Assembly (NCBI GenBank): GCA_016801845.1
Contig: CM028914.1
Span: 10,809,772 to 10,873,771 of the forward strand
DNA length: 64,000 nt
Reading direction: 5' to 3'
From: Polydactylus sextarius
Lineage: Eukaryota > Chordata > Actinopteri > Polynemidae
Part shown: positions 26,701 through 40,484 of the stretch, piece by piece
Position numbering within the stretch: the stretch's first letter is position 1
Layout: each line of letters begins with the position of its first letter
Notes under the pieces: generated by a model
Database searches by the model: none
What the model saw: the letters and a program-made list of their open reading frames with translations, nothing else
Told to the model about the DNA's origin: nothing
Position numbers and translations under genes: made by a program

Positions 26701-28745
26701 TTTAAAATTCCCATGACTGTAGAAATAAAGCCATTTCAACTTCAGGAATAAAGTTGCAGGTATGAACAACAACCAACAGAAAGCTGCAGCAAATACTTAA
26801 ATGTTAATTTAGCCTGTTATCATTGCCAACATTTTCGAAAGATTGTGTTACTTTTACATCCATCTAAACTGTAACAGTAAATGCATTTCATGTGAAACAA
26901 TGTAATTGTGTACATAATATGTTATATATGACAAATACAGAAGATACAATTAATTTTGACATTCAGCTAGTCACACACACAATGTAAAACATTGAGAGAA
27001 AATGCTTTTTTCCCACAAAAATTCATTCAGATGTTCTTTAATGCTGTATTCATGATAAGTGGATATTTAAACATCTTTATGGTTGTGTCACTTTTAATCA
27101 ACCAAAACCATGACATTTCCCTCCTACCCTTTGTGAAGGACATTTTCTTTGAGTCTTTAGGTATCTGTTTTTAAGGCAGCTGTCGTTGGCAAATGAGCCG
27201 CCTGAATTCAAATAAACACACACGCGACACATGTAGTCGTGTTTAAGAGGAAGTTGATCTGAACCCTGTGGGTCTTGATGGTTTGGGCCAGATTCAGACA
27301 CCACATTTTTAGAAATGTTAGGTTTAATTTGGACTCAGTTAATGAGCATTACCACCTCCACTACCCACTCATGACAAGAAAACGCAGTCATAAAACCTTT
27401 AAAGGTAGTGTAATTACCTCCAAAACTACCACTGCAGGTATATGTAAGTAAAACCATGTGACTAAAACAAAAAGCTACGCTTGGCTAAATAAATAAAATC
27501 GTCTTTGGACAAGTGTGCTGTAAATCTATATTTGAAGGATATGGTTTGTAAATGTCTATTAGTTGCAGGGATACACTTATTTTTTTCTTTTCTGCCTGCA
27601 CTTTCTTATTAAGAGAACTCTGTTTATTTAGCACTGAAGTGTTCTTCTGCTTGAGTATAGAGATAAGCAGATGTGAAAGTATTTCGGCAGCACACAAGGT
27701 GGATTTAATGTCCTGCGCTGAAGCCCGTCATTCACAGACAGCTGCAATTAGAATGATAGTGCCCAGCCATATGCTATTTTACATCCCTTCCCTGCCTCTG
27801 TGAGCCCCGCACTCGTCCGCAGGGATTGGCAACGCCTTTGGATTGAGCTGAAGTGCTAACACTGCTCCCCGTCTTCGCTGCCTAGTGCTTCTCGACGAAT
27901 ACTTCTCTCTTAGCTGCCTTAAAAATATGGCTGGGAGCCACAAATGATGTCTGAAAATGTATAATAAAGCGTGCAAAGGACTCCATAGAAGGCGAGCACA
28001 GACATGAGCTTGAGCTGAATCTGGATTTCTTGACAGGCTGTGACTGTGGCATTTGCATAACCTCCTGCAGGGGTCTTTTCTCAGCTGGCACAATTTGCTA
28101 ACACTTCATCTAACCTATCTATTTCCTTTTCGTCTTCCCTTCCTTTGCTCTGTCATCATTTGCTTCATCTGTGTTTGCCGTTTCTTACTTTTTCCTTTTT
28201 TGTACGCTTGTGTTCTCGGCTACAGTTGCAAACATTTCCAACAAATTCCCCAGGAGTTTCATCATACTCAAATGCAAGAAGCCCACGAGACAACAATTGT
28301 AGCAATTCTGTATTTTAACTTAATCTAAAGGTTGTAGATGCAGTTATCTACAAATTAAAGATGATCCCATCACTGACATCTGTGGATACTGAATTCCTTA
28401 ATGAGCATGAAACAACATTAGATGGTACAAACATGGGCTGGTGTGTGTCATTGCTCCCCTTAAAGCTGTTTAATTGTGACTTAATAGTTGTGCCTGGATA
28501 ATCTAATGCCCACACAAGATTGTCTAGTCAGTCATTTGGGGGAATTTCCTATGAATGAACACAAGTTCCCAGTTCATCATTTTCTCTGCCAGTACTCACA
28601 CCAGAGGCCAGTCCTACTCAGCAGGAATTTCTTACAGGAGTATTTTATGCTTGTTGCACAGAAATAGATCAAACCCTTTCAACAGCCTAAATACTGACCA
28701 GTCAGATCGCTAGAAAACCACTGTCATCATTCCTACAGGATCCTA
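23740..28745. other. Non-coding, with candidate regulatory stretches
   Basis: No coding exon recognised. The 116-codon frame at 25334-25684 is rich in Leu/Phe/Ser but lacks bias or a domain. Repeat-free, balanced-composition stretches at about 26,240-26,520 and 27,680-28,090 are the best candidates here for conserved non-coding DNA. Confidence 0.4.
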
Positions 28746-28750
28746 ACATG

Positions 28751-29003
28751 ATGCTAACACGTTGATGTTCAGCAGGATTAACATTAATCATTTTCTTCAT
28801 CTTCATTTGCAAAGTTAGTACGCTAACACTGGCTAACTGTTGTTGTTGTAAACCTTCGCTGTGTTTCATTCAACTATAGCACAGCTTTGGCACAAATCCT
28901 CTGAGACATAAAGATGAGAACTTCTCTGTAGACTGATCATTTCACACTGATGTTTAACGATCACACAGCGAAAGAGATGTAGATCATAAGTGAGGCTGAG
29001 AAA
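28751..29003 (+). repeat. Direct repeat, copy A
   Basis: A unit of about 253 bp, closely matched at 29764-30013. Shared blocks include TTTGCAAAGTTAGTACGC, AACACTGGCTAACTGTTGTT, CAACTATAGCACAGCTTTGG and GATGTAGATCATAAGTGAGG. The opening ATGCTAAC-type motif resembles a dispersed fish repeat. It has no coding potential. Confidence 0.85.
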
Positions 29004-29314
29004 CAAACAAAAAAATACATTGCTAGTTTAATTTAAATTGAGCAAAGATTCTTTTACACACATCTGAAAGAAAGGTGAAAATGTAAAAATGTTATCTCTC
29101 AAGTTTTTCTAAATGTAGATGTTTCCATTACCACTTTTTTATTGCCATAGTCAGGTTTTGTGCATTTCTAGGGGTAATGGAAATATTAATTACTTTTATT
29201 AATTACTTTTCTCATTTTATCTTCTGTGATCTCATATTCATCATCAGATGAAACAGCTAAAAAAGAATCTTCACAATAATTCCTGTTATTGTTACTTTGT
29301 CATCTCTGTATACT

Positions 29315-29391
29315 GTTAATAATTCATCTTTTCCCTGAGGGAACCTCCCTAAATAATTAATAAAGTTGTCTATCTATCTGTCTATCTATCT
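29315..29391 (+). mobile_element. LINE 3' tail ending in (TCTA)n
   Basis: TTCCCTGAGGGAACCTCCCT, then AATTAATAAAGTTG, then (TCTATC)n. Fish LINE copies commonly end in '...AATAAAGT' followed by TCTA repeats. Only the tail is present, as expected of a 5'-truncated insertion. Confidence 0.55.
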
Positions 29392-29763
29392 TTGTGAATA
29401 TAACTTTTAGAATTGTCTAAAACAAAATTCACCTGCAGGTGTCAGTATTCCATGATAACAAATCATGATTCACTTCAATCCAGCATAGAGTTTCACTTGA
29501 TGAAGCCTGGTGTCAGATCGTCTGTTTTGGTTCCTGGTTCTGTTCCCTTGTGTTCCTGGTGCAGTCCAGGTCCAGGTGTCATTCTCTCATCCTTGTTATC
29601 CACCATCTGCCTTTATTAATTAAAGTACTTCACTATGTTGACCTGCAGTGCATCTGCCAGTGCTGCTTCCGTCAGCTTATTATTGACACTAAGAGTCTGC
29701 AGCCACCAGTGGTGCTCTCAGCAAAGGCTAATGTTATCGTGGCAACACACCAACAGTGCAAAA

Positions 29764-30013
29764 ATGCTAACATGCTGATGTTCAGCAGGTTTAACATTAA
29801 GCATCTTCATAATCTTCATTTGCAAAGTTAGTACGCCAACACTGGCTAACTGTTGTTGTAAACCTTCACTGTGCTTCATTCAACTATAGCACAGCTTTGG
29901 CATAAATGCCCTGAGACATAAAGATAAGAACATCTCTGCAGACTGATAATTTCATACTGATGTTTAACAATCACACAACGAGAGAGATGTAGATCATAAG
30001 TGAGGCTGAGAAA
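29764..30013 (+). repeat. Direct repeat, copy B
   Basis: Second copy of the unit at 28751-29003, same orientation, about 1,013 bp downstream and roughly 90 percent identical by eye. Flanking sequences differ on both sides, so this is either two insertions of one mobile family or an old local duplication whose spacer diverged. Confidence 0.85.
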
Positions 30014-30019
30014 AATTTC

Positions 30020-31457
30020 TCTTCTCTGCTCTCTGAATGTGTCTGAATGGCTCTCAGATTAAAGCAGGAAGTCTCTGAATGAAGCAGAAGCAGCAGTGTG
30101 AATAAAAAGGTGAGGATCCAATGACTGTATATAAAGATGGTCGACACACTTACGCTTCCTTGCACTGTTCAAACATTACTGGATACAAGCACTGTCATGT
30201 TCCACATTCAGCACCTGAGTCTGCAGAGTAGTGATCAGAAAGTAGAGCAGTGCCCCCCTGACAAATCTTGAGTCAATCTTATCTGTCAGCCAAAACCAAA
30301 TTTCTAAGAAACACAAGACTGAAAACATCTAAATTTTCAAAAATAATTTTGGGGAAAACTTCTATTGATGTGTATTTCAATGTTTTAATTTGGCCCATGT
30401 CACCAACACTGCAGCCAGCCAGGGCTGTCATTTGGCTTCACTTTTAAGGGCCTGTAAATGCCGTCTATCTTGTTTACAGTTGACGTGAGGACATGGACTC
30501 CTCTCCTGCTACACATCTAACCTGCTAAAGTGAAGAGGAAAGGTTCTGTAAACGCAACTTCAGAGAGCAGGTAAAACCCAGACCCTGCAGAGAACAGGAG
30601 TGAAGGAAAGAAAAGCACAGTCACATTTTAACTTTCTTTTAGTCCAAAGCTCAGAATGATCAGCAGGGCCATGCCTGAGGAGTAACATTAGTTTTTTATG
30701 AGACCATATCTCAGGACGAGACATTCTCCGAAATACAGAAGTTCCAAAAGCCTGGAACCCGAGAGCCAACCTGTGGTCTCTGGAGCTACATAGAAATATT
30801 TTATTACCACAGGGTTTTAACGGCACCTTTTAGCCTTTAAGCTGCTGATAATTCAGTCTGTGGGGGTTTGAGTAGCAGACTAAAGGCCGTGATCATGGTT
30901 TATGTTCTTTTACATCAGCTGCAGCAGAATAGTTACTTAGATCTTCAGATTCTGGCTATTTGAGGTTCTTGAACAAAAACTTTTAACTCTTTGTATAATT
31001 ATTTTTAATTCATCCTCGTGCAAAACAAAACATAAAATAATCTTTTTTATCATGCCTGTTTTTTGACACAGGGATTTAGCTTGGAATTATGATTATGAAA
31101 TAAAATGTTATTTCTGTTAAATGTTATTTCTAACATTTTAAACAGGTTTTACTGTAAGAAAAACAAAGCCAAACTACTTTTTTTTTTGTTTGATTCCTTC
31201 CTTTGCAGAGTTTAGCTCTGATTCTTATTCTTATTTATGTGATAATTTAATGCCAGCAACAGGATTGATCTTATTGCTGTTATTATGTTTGCAAACATGC
31301 TGCAAATGAAATATTTCTTCTGAGTGTGGGAAAAAAAAACAGTAAAACTCAGTGCAACTGGCTCGATTTGTGAGGGGGAAATTCCCTCACCTGCCTGAAC
31401 ATTTGTCAGAATGTTAGTCAGTTCCAAAGAGGGGAATGTGTTGTTGTTGGTCAATTT

Positions 31458-31460
<3 letters not shown>
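30020..31460. other. Non-coding, no gene recognised
   Basis: Contains GTATATAAAGATGG near 30128, a motif I also see in similar form near 43363 (GTATATAAGGATGG), possibly traces of one dispersed repeat. Otherwise nothing recognised. Confidence 0.45.

Positions 31461-31462
<2 letters not shown>

Positions 31463-31506
<44 letters not shown>
31463..31506 (+). repeat. (TA)n microsatellite
   Basis: About 22 uninterrupted TA units, a self-complementary array likely to be unstable. Confidence 0.95.
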
Positions 31507-31509
<3 letters not shown>

Positions 31510-34500
31510 TTGGTTGTATGTCCTGAAAAAGGTTTTCAAGATCTTTGTAAAAATCCAGCCAGCTCCCAATTAACTGATTGACACCACCTGGTCAAACACT
31601 AATTCCAGAGATCCTCCCGGATTGGTGATTGGTGTAAAAGGGTGTAAAAGGGCGTGGAAGATAACAAACTGCTTGGTCTTTTGTTTGATCATGCTGGAGT
31701 GAAACAAAGTCTGCTAAATGTTTGTAATGAAAGAAGATTGGCCTCATGAAACAACGCTTTTTCTCTTGTGGCTCATCAAAATATAATTTTCTTTTATATA
31801 AAGAATGAACATCTGCATGTTGGTTTTTGCCTTTCCACTCACTCTCATCAACCACTTCAAAATCTTCAAAATAACAGGGTGTTATTATACACTGCAGTCT
31901 CTATTGACCCCAGATCTCTGTCATGCACTAGAATCATTGGTTTGCTGCTGAGAGTGAAGCCAACAGGCTGAGAGTTAGACGGACAAAGTCTGAGGTGGTG
32001 TTACTCTGCTGCAAAACAGCAAATTGCTCAGTTTGGGTTGGGGAATGCGCTGCTCCCTCAAGTGAAGGGAGTTCAAGTATGTCTGCACTACTTTGCATTA
32101 AAAAGAGTCACTTGAGACATTCAGGGCAGCTAATCAGGATGCCCTACAGGATGGCTCTCCTTAGTAGTTCACCTTGGAAGGAAAGGGCAGACTCGAGGGC
32201 CAAAACTATAACGGAAGGATTACACATCCCCTCTGGCCTCTGAATATCTTCAGATTCCCCTCGGACACTAGCTACCTGAGCTTGCTGTGGACCTGGATGA
32301 GTGGCTGGATATATAAGCTTATGCCACACATTCACTTCTAAAAGCAATTGATACATTTATGTATGTGATGTATTTGCAGGATCCAGATAATAGTCAATGG
32401 GCAAAAGTAATTCCAGAAAACCCACAAAACAAAACTACATAAATAACTTGTGTATCAGTAAAACTACACATTTTACCCAAAGAATGCCTTGTGTTGTGAA
32501 GTTGCATGAAACTTTCTGGCATTATGTGATTTTCTTTTTTCCCCTCTGAGTATCTGACCTCTCTGGTCTCTCTATCCCTTCTTCACCTCTCTCTGTAGGA
32601 TAATGGATGTGTCTTTTGTAATATTTGGTTTGTCTTCCACTGGGAGATCCCTCTTTCAGCTCCATCTGCTTTGTTCCAACTCGTTCTCTCCGTCTTCCCT
32701 CTGTGTTCGTTTTTTGTTTCCGCTTTCTGTCCTTCAGTCACAGTCTCCTCTCATCTGTTTGATGATGGATAGCGCTTCATCGGTTTCTGCTATCTGAGGG
32801 GGCTCTTGGGCCTGTGACGCCCAGGGGGCCCAGAGGACGGCGGCCAAGCCAAACCTTCCCAATGAGGTGCTCATTAAACTCATCATGGGAAACTAATGAG
32901 GATGAATTTGGAGCCTGGATGTGGTTTTGTACCATGGGAGTGCTGGGATTCTCTCAAAGCGTCTGTTCGTCTGTTACACCCAGATTACTGAGGCTTTTTT
33001 TTTTTTGTTTTGTTTTTTCTCGTTGGAATTGATTTAAATCTGTCATTTAAATTAGATGTGAAACAAATATCCATACAATATCAGACTACAAGAGTATATG
33101 GATGTATTTAAAGGGGCTCTGTGTCAGTTTTTACTTAACATAAGAGGTTTTCCAAGAGCTGTTTTTGCTTTTGCAGAAGTTGGCATGCTAGCTGCCAGTC
33201 TGAAGAAGCAGCTGCTAATGGGCATCAGCTGGATCAGGTTGGGGTCCTGGTATAGTGCATACTGACTCAATATGACTAAAGAAAGCAGTTTTAGTTTCTA
33301 CAGTGCTATGACAAGACAAATGTTTATCTGAAATGTTCATACATTTTGTGTTTCATATAAACCACAGAAGAGTTATTGTGGAAGTCATTACCAGTTTGTT
33401 GCTGAGATTTGCTTTCATCTCTAGAAGGGAATAGTTTTTATATAAAGGAGGTAAATGTTTAAGAGACATTCATGGCTCACAATTTTCAGCTCCTTCTCCC
33501 CCTCTACTTTAACCATAACTAACCATCTGTGTGCAGAGCGCTGTGACAGCGGCTCTGCAAGTCTGTAGCAATATATTATACGCATGAGCAATATGCATTT
33601 GAACATATTCAGTCAAGAAGACTTCCTTTGTTGCATGGACATGCACTCTGAATAACCTTTTCCTATTAAAAAGACTGCTGGTTGCATCAAAGGAAAACAT
33701 AATTCTAATTAATTCTAAAATAAAAATAACTGGGACACGTTGCTGTTGTTTTTTTTTAGTTATTTATTTTTTTCGTCTTTGTCATAAATTTACACCTGAA
33801 ACAACATGTAAAATATGGCAAAGTTGAAAGAAGCATGAAGATGCTTTCAAAGCCTTTCTGGCTTTTTACCTCCAGTGTAAAAGTACTTTTCTTAATTACG
33901 TTGTGTAATTTGGATTCACAATGGCCCAGTGACTATCAACCCGTCTGTGTCATTTAGTTATGGGTGTATGAAATGAGAGTTTTTCCTCCTGTGCTCCTTT
34001 AATGTTTCCTGGGATTGATAAGACAGAGGAAGCTCATCACATTACATTGCAGAGCTGTGATCCTCCTTTTGTTACGACTCACTCGCGCTAATGGGTCTCA
34101 TCAGCATCGCGGGCATATACTCGACTATTAGCCAAGGAGAAATCGTAATGGAAAATGCAGAGACGTAGGCTGGAGTGGGAGAGCAAAGGTGGACGAGGTA
34201 GTGAAGCAAGGAGGGAATGACCACGAACAAAAATGAAACAGGAGAAAGAAAATGGCAATGAGCAGTTCTCAATGTACAGTTCAAGAGCACTCGCAGCTTT
34301 TGCTTTTGCAAAAGTACCATACACGTCAGTGTCACCTCTCATTCTAACAACCAGTGAAAATAATAGAGGGGTTGTGACATGATCAACATTAGTCAGAGGA
34401 GAAAATATCAGCTGTCATTTTATCTAACATGGTGGGTTTAAAATTAGCAATATTTGAAATTTCTATATTATGTGCTGCCATGCCTGTCAGGATGTAAAAC

Positions 34501-34700
34501 AATGGAGTTGATGGTTTTTACTACCTAGCAACAATAAATGCTCAGGAAATAAGGTGGCAAGCACTTTTCAGCACTGAAGCAGCTCTTTATTGTGTCAGGA
34601 GTGTGTTTATGTGTGTTTAAATTCAAATGACAAAGACCTTTAGCGTTAAAAGGCACAAAGTTTGGACAGACTCACAATATTTCATTGATAGTAAATATTG
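31510..34700. other. Non-coding, no gene recognised
   Basis: A short G-rich patch lies at 32,800-32,860 and a T run near 32,995-33,019. The 34,070-34,170 stretch (with TCATCAGCATCGCGGGC) is CpG-containing and repeat-free. No exon is supported. Confidence 0.45.
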
Positions 34701-34707
34701 TTTTGTT

Positions 34708-34738
34708 TCATTGTGGGATAAATAAAGGTTGATCTAAT
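34708..34738 (+). mobile_element. Short LINE 3' tail
   Basis: CATTGTGGGATAAATAAAGG followed by TTGATCTAA resembles the tail of fish LINE retrotransposons. It is very short and no coding part is visible. Confidence 0.4.
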
Positions 34739-34739
34739 A

Positions 34740-37523
34740 ATGTGTACACAGTATACTCACTAGTGTGTGACTGTGTTGAGTGTTGTCACAAACTTGGCCA
34801 CTGTGCACTTACCGCATAAGACCATATTTGTCACCCACCAGAATATCTGCCACTTTTTTGCAACTTGACTTAATACTGTAGGTGTCTCCATTTTTACAAG
34901 TTTAAAAATACATTGGTGGCTGTTCCCTCTCTGTTATGCAGCCAAGATGGCGACTATCACGGGTGAGAAGTGTCCAGTGCTTCACACTCGATACATCGTT
35001 GACATCAATGCTGGCCGTCTTGACTACACCGGATTCAGTCCCAAGTCTGCAACAACAATACTGCAGAATCTATATCAGATCCAAACTTTCAGTGCAGACA
35101 CTCAGTTACATTGAACCATCACCAGTTGAGGGGGGGCATTGGAAGAATAACTAGAGATATAAGCTGACAGAAACACCAGAAAAGCACTGAATTCTGAAGT
35201 TTCTTAACCTTAAATAAAAAGTTTCATTTGTGTTGTGTATGTGTCCAGACACTGCCAGAGTTACATTTATAATTGTTTAATTTCCACAGTTTGAGGGGAA
35301 AATAAATAAGGAAGCATTAAAAATCAAAATAAAGTTGGAAGAACAAAAAACAATTAAAATGCTACAAATGTATCAGCCTGAACAGATCACTCACAGACAG
35401 CAGTACCAGCTCAGACAAATAAAACTACACACAGTGTCGCCATGTCACTTCATAGCATTAATAATGCATCAAGTTCAGAGGTGACAGACTGCAATCAGGA
35501 ACAATTTGCCCCCCTTCAACAAAAATCAACACAGTTGAGAGTTCTTGCCAATTTGGAGAGAAACCGACTGCCACAACGTCTGAGGTGAAGCGAGATGAGG
35601 TGAGGTGACATTTTATTTTTACTCACAAATGTCATTTCCTGAAGACCAGCCATCATCCACTCCAGCATGTGTGCTATTCATCTTACATATACTGGGAACA
35701 AGGGAATAGACCTAAAGACTTTTATCCCACATGTGCAGAGACCTACTGATAGTGACATGGCGCCATCCATAATGTATTTCTCCCATAAGGAGGGCCTATC
35801 AAGCAGAGAGAAGATTTCAACTTTTTCAGACACACACTCACACACACAGTCTGAGAAATCATTGTGATTCAGATCCATTATGGATTTCAGGACCTGGTCT
35901 CTGAACACAGTGTGGCTCTGATTTATCTACATGAGATGCTACAATAACAAGAGGACAAACAGTGCTCCTGATTTTCAAGTAGGGCACACACACAAACACA
36001 CACACACTGTCTGCACACCTACGGGCTAACAAATAGGCCTGAAAGATGATAACCATGCAGCCACACATGCGTAAGCATTTACTCTCAGATGGTGTTTTGT
36101 GCTGCGAGGCGGTCTTTCATGTTCAGTGCTCACGTACATCAGGGAGGTCAGCGGGTGAGGGTGCTGCCCCCCCAAAAAAACAAAAACACACAATGCTCTG
36201 AAATCTCAAGCAGGTGATTTAAACAAATGCTCAACATGAAACTCTTCTTTGCGGCTCTGGCTCCAGTTCAGTTGTGCACCATGTGTTCTGCATTCTTAAA
36301 CTGAAGAATATGAATTTAGGATATTTAGTTTTTCCTCTGAAATTAACAACCAAAATCTCTTTTATGAATAAATCAGAAAAGGGAAGCAGGTCATGCTGTT
36401 GCACTGCCATGTTTTATTTTAGATCTACAAAAGTTAATTCTAATTGGGACTCTGTGAGTCACATTCCCAGTTTTCTGATTGGACTCGGCTGAAAAGTCTC
36501 ATAAATTCAAGCCATGAGTGATTTCTGGGATTCATGTTCTCAGCTCTAAAATGCAGTGTGAATGTAGTGATTCAAAATGTTTGAAAAAAATGTTCATCTT
36601 TGAAACATCAAAGGTACTTAAGATGTATCTAGAAAAGACTAAACTCTTTACTGTCTGTGAGTGAGCTGGTGATGAGCTGCAAGCAGATGTTTTAAAATCC
36701 AAGGTGGGGGTGGAAAAAAAAACAGAAGGCTGCTGTAAAACTAAGTGGAAGCAAATTAGCACAAATTAACAACAGGACATTGATTTTTAGCTCTTAAAGG
36801 TTAATGTGGTTTGTGACTCCTCTGTCTGAGAAACTGTCCAGAGAGTGAAAAAAAGCAGAAAGAGAAAGAGAGGGAGAGAGCCAGGGGGGAAAGTGAAATA
36901 AAAAGGAGAAAATCATTCTTCCATATTCCTAAAACTGGATTATTAGAGTCGTTGAATTGATAATAAACCCAAGGAGAACCAGAAAAGAAGAGAATGTGGG
37001 TGTAAGCTGTGTCAATACCTTGAATCTCATCATAAGGACTTTAACGTTTTCATACTATTAACATTTTTATTTTCACTTTTGCTCAATGGGAATTAGCTTC
37101 ATGAAGCACATCTTCTACTATCAATGTATTTAATGATGCTGCATACTAAAAATCCACTGTTTTATTTAACAGTATTTCAAGTTAATGTCAAATGTCTCAA
37201 AGCGATAAAATGGGAACAAAACAGTTGGAATGACAATTCTTGTAAAGCAGTGCTTGTAAATTTTAATAGACAAGGAGGGGGGGACCAAAGAATGAGCCTT
37301 TTTTAGGTCAACAATTTTACAATTGTTACAATCGTTTACAATTGTTTTGTTGCAGTACTGCTGTTGGCCACTCGGAAGCGTGGAGGCAAATCTGACTTTT
37401 CTACACGGTGTGCAACTCTGTGTAATAAACTCTGTAAAAATATTGAGTTAGTTCTGAGGGTATGGAAGTGAGTTGAGTAAAACACCATTATTATGAAGAC
37501 ATTTAGGACTGTCAGGACATTTT
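34740..37523. other. Non-coding, no gene recognised
   Basis: Imperfect CA-rich patches lie near 35,830-35,848 and 35,985-36,008. A purine-rich stretch lies near 36,845-36,905. No exon is supported. Confidence 0.5.
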
Positions 37524-37524
37524 G

Positions 37525-37532
37525 GTGTGTGA

Positions 37533-37586
<54 letters not shown>

Positions 37587-37587
37587 A
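37525..37587 (+). repeat. Compound (TG)n(TA)n(TG)n microsatellite
   Basis: TG units, then TATATATATATA (about 37553-37566), then TG units again. It ends two bases before the hAT-like terminus TAGGGCTGTCA. Confidence 0.93.
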
Positions 37588-37588
37588 T

Positions 37589-37680
37589 TAGGGCTGTCAG
37601 CATTAATGAGTTAAGTGTTGTGATTAATGTTGCTGAGATTAACGTGATAAAATAATTTAATGCAAGTTTGTTTACTTCTG
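37589..37680 (+). mobile_element. hAT-like terminus (TAGGGCTGTCA...) next to a microsatellite
   Basis: TAGGGCTGTCAGCATTAATG followed by repeated GTGATTAATG/GAGATTAACG-type motifs matches the left end of a widespread fish hAT family starting TAGGGCTGTCAA and rich in ATTAA. I see no matching right terminus downstream, so the element is partial or the far end is unrecognisable. It directly abuts the TG/TA/TG array. Confidence 0.55.
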
Positions 37681-37689
37681 GTGTGCGCT

Positions 37690-40480
37690 GACCTCTAACA
37701 CAAAAGCCGACAATTATCCGCACAAAACTGTCACTTGGCTGCAGTCAATCGGATAGGATAGACAGAGAGATGGTAGCTGATGATGGAGAGAGCAATGTAT
37801 CGCCCCTATTCCCTTATTTAAGACTGTGGCTCCCGGTCATAGTCTAGTTTGTTGCGCCATCATTTCAAAATGAGGCCAGTAATTGTCCTCCGCATGACGT
37901 CACTTGGTAGCTGAAATACTAAGGCTAAACACTTGCTCCTTGATGGCTTGTGCTCGCTACTACAGGTCATGTGCTCTTTTGCTAGATGTGAAGGCTAAGT
38001 GTGAATATGCACATTTTTATGTGTATATACTGTTTCTTACTTGTAGATGGTGTGTACATATATATCTTACACACATCTATATTCTAGTGTGAACATGTAC
38101 ATGTGCCTGTGATTCCAACAGAGTAAAATATCATAATTTATATTCATGCTCTGCGCCTGAAAGAAAGAAGAGAGAGAGAGAAGCACACTGTGTTTTGACA
38201 TTAGTGCACATAAGACATCGACCCATTTCATAAATAATGATTCATCCTTCAGGGTTTCGGTTTCCGTCCTGCCCCTGTATAGTTTTCCCACAAGTTTCCC
38301 ATCACATCATTTTCTTTTATAAAAAAAAAAATTATCATGAAAATTCAAAGTTTGCATTTCCTTCTAATTTGCATATTTGCTGTTATTTGCCAGGATCATT
38401 TCTTCAAACATTACCTGAAAGAAATGGCAAAGGACTTTCACAATTATGTTTAACTTTCTGCCACACATGAACTGTATGATAATAGGAAGCCAGGGGAAGC
38501 AGGATTTTTTCTCTTTTCATGGAGCATGAATTTAATTAATTTTATTAGATTCACTACTGTGCAGAACCAACACACTTAGGTCATAAAAATGTTGCAAGCT
38601 GAAACCCAGCAGATTCACCACCACAACCAATCGAGTGGGACGCGCTGTAAAAAGCAGCTTGCTGGCCCCGGGGAGGTTGTGAAGCACTTACTAGTTATTG
38701 TCTCATTTGTTTACAGTACTTCTATTTCACAATTAATTGGGAGCTGATGCAGTGTAAGAAGTATTCAGAGCCTTTATTTAAATGTTACAATTAAATTTAG
38801 TTAATTGTAATAATAATTTTGTTTGGTTCTTTTAATCCTGTCATACTTCTTAATTATTTTTTATGGTTTATGGTCATTTTTATTTTGGTTTAATAGAAAG
38901 TTCCATGTGCCTGCTTTAGATGCTGAGCTGAACTTTTTTACACTGAAATACAGCAAGATCTATGTCAAATATTTTGTCGAGTTGTGTTACATGCTACCAT
39001 TGTGTGTGCTGGCGGCAGCTCACAACATGGTGTCCCCGGGATGATTTTTACTGTGAAACACCGCCTGTCTGTTTGTGAGAGGAAAAGATATATATATAGT
39101 GTCTGAAAACCTGTTTTAAAATGTAATTGATAAAAATAGCTGTTAAATTAATTGAAAATAAATGTAGACTTTCAAACATCATCAGAAGCTCAGAAGTTTC
39201 AACTTAATATCCCAGTAAAACCAGTGTAATGGGCCACAGAGGTTGCTAACCAGTTCATTTATTGTCTTAATGTTTTAGTCACACTTATATTTACCACATC
39301 GTTTTATTTATGCTGGTGTTGTACATGTGGCAGAACTGAAAAGGTGAGGTCAGGAGTAAAGCTACAGGAGGAGGTCAGGATTCTGCAGAGCAGGATCATA
39401 TTTACTGATGTGATGTATGTGGCAGCTCTGTGATGAGGAGATCAGCTGCAGAGGGCTGTGATCCTCCCGAGCAGATGACCTTTCTGTGTTCCAGCGGACA
39501 GACGGGCAGCAAGACACCGCGAGAGACAGAAAGACACGGATCTGAGCAGCTCTGACATTTGTACGCCGCAGTATGTCAACCTGCTGGGATGAGCTCGTCC
39601 ACCTAAATTTTACTGTAGTGGTCACTCTCCGGCAGTGTCACTCTTCAATGTCAGGTCTTCGTGTTTCCCACAGAGTGTGTAGTTTTACAGACAGTATCCA
39701 TGTCAACTCTCAGACTCCCCCTTCAATGCCTATTTTGCCAGGATGATATTTAGTGGGAATGCACTTTTTCTTTAGACTGGCTGCAGGTATTTAGTAGTAT
39801 TGGACAAATTGAAATTTTGTTGATGACACCAGATGGAAAATTGAAATTGCCTAAAGTTTTGTCTGCTGCTGAATGTGGCTTCTTCTCAGGAGCGGATGGT
39901 GGGTTATGGTCACAATGTTGCATTTATTTAATATGAACGTCCTATTTCTTCAGGGCAAACTGAATGCTACAATAACACGCTTTCATAAACTTTGATGTTA
40001 AACTTGTAATTCTTCTATTTCAATAAGTAAACAGCTTTTAACGCTAATGTTGGCTATGCAGCAATAGCAAAAACTTACATATAACACTTTTTAAATGATA
40101 TCCAGTTGTCCTTCTCATTGTCATGCATCAAATCTTATGCCAATCCATCTGATAGTTAAGGTATGTCATTCAAATTTGGCCTTGCTAGCAGCTAACATTA
40201 AATGACATAGCAGTTAGCAAGCAACACTGCATCATTTTGATAAATGCTTGAGTGCTCATAACTTTAAATACAAATTACATATATAAAACATAATCACTGC
40301 TGCTTCCAATAAGCACTTTACACCCAGCTAGGGATTGACTTTCACATTTATGATTGTAATATGTACCTTTAGTGTTTTATTACCAAAGTGGAATCAGTTT
40401 CATATCTCACAATATTTCAGAATGTTGTTTGCTTCGTTTCTTCCTCTTGCTTCTATCCACTCATTAGAATATACTAGACT
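37690..40480. other. Non-coding, no gene recognised
   Basis: Part of 37,690-37,990 may be the interior of the hAT-like element that starts at 37,589. The 39,360-39,640 segment is relatively GC-rich with purine-rich CGAGAGACAGAAAGACACGG. Nothing recognised. Confidence 0.45.
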
Positions 40481-40484
40481 AGAC

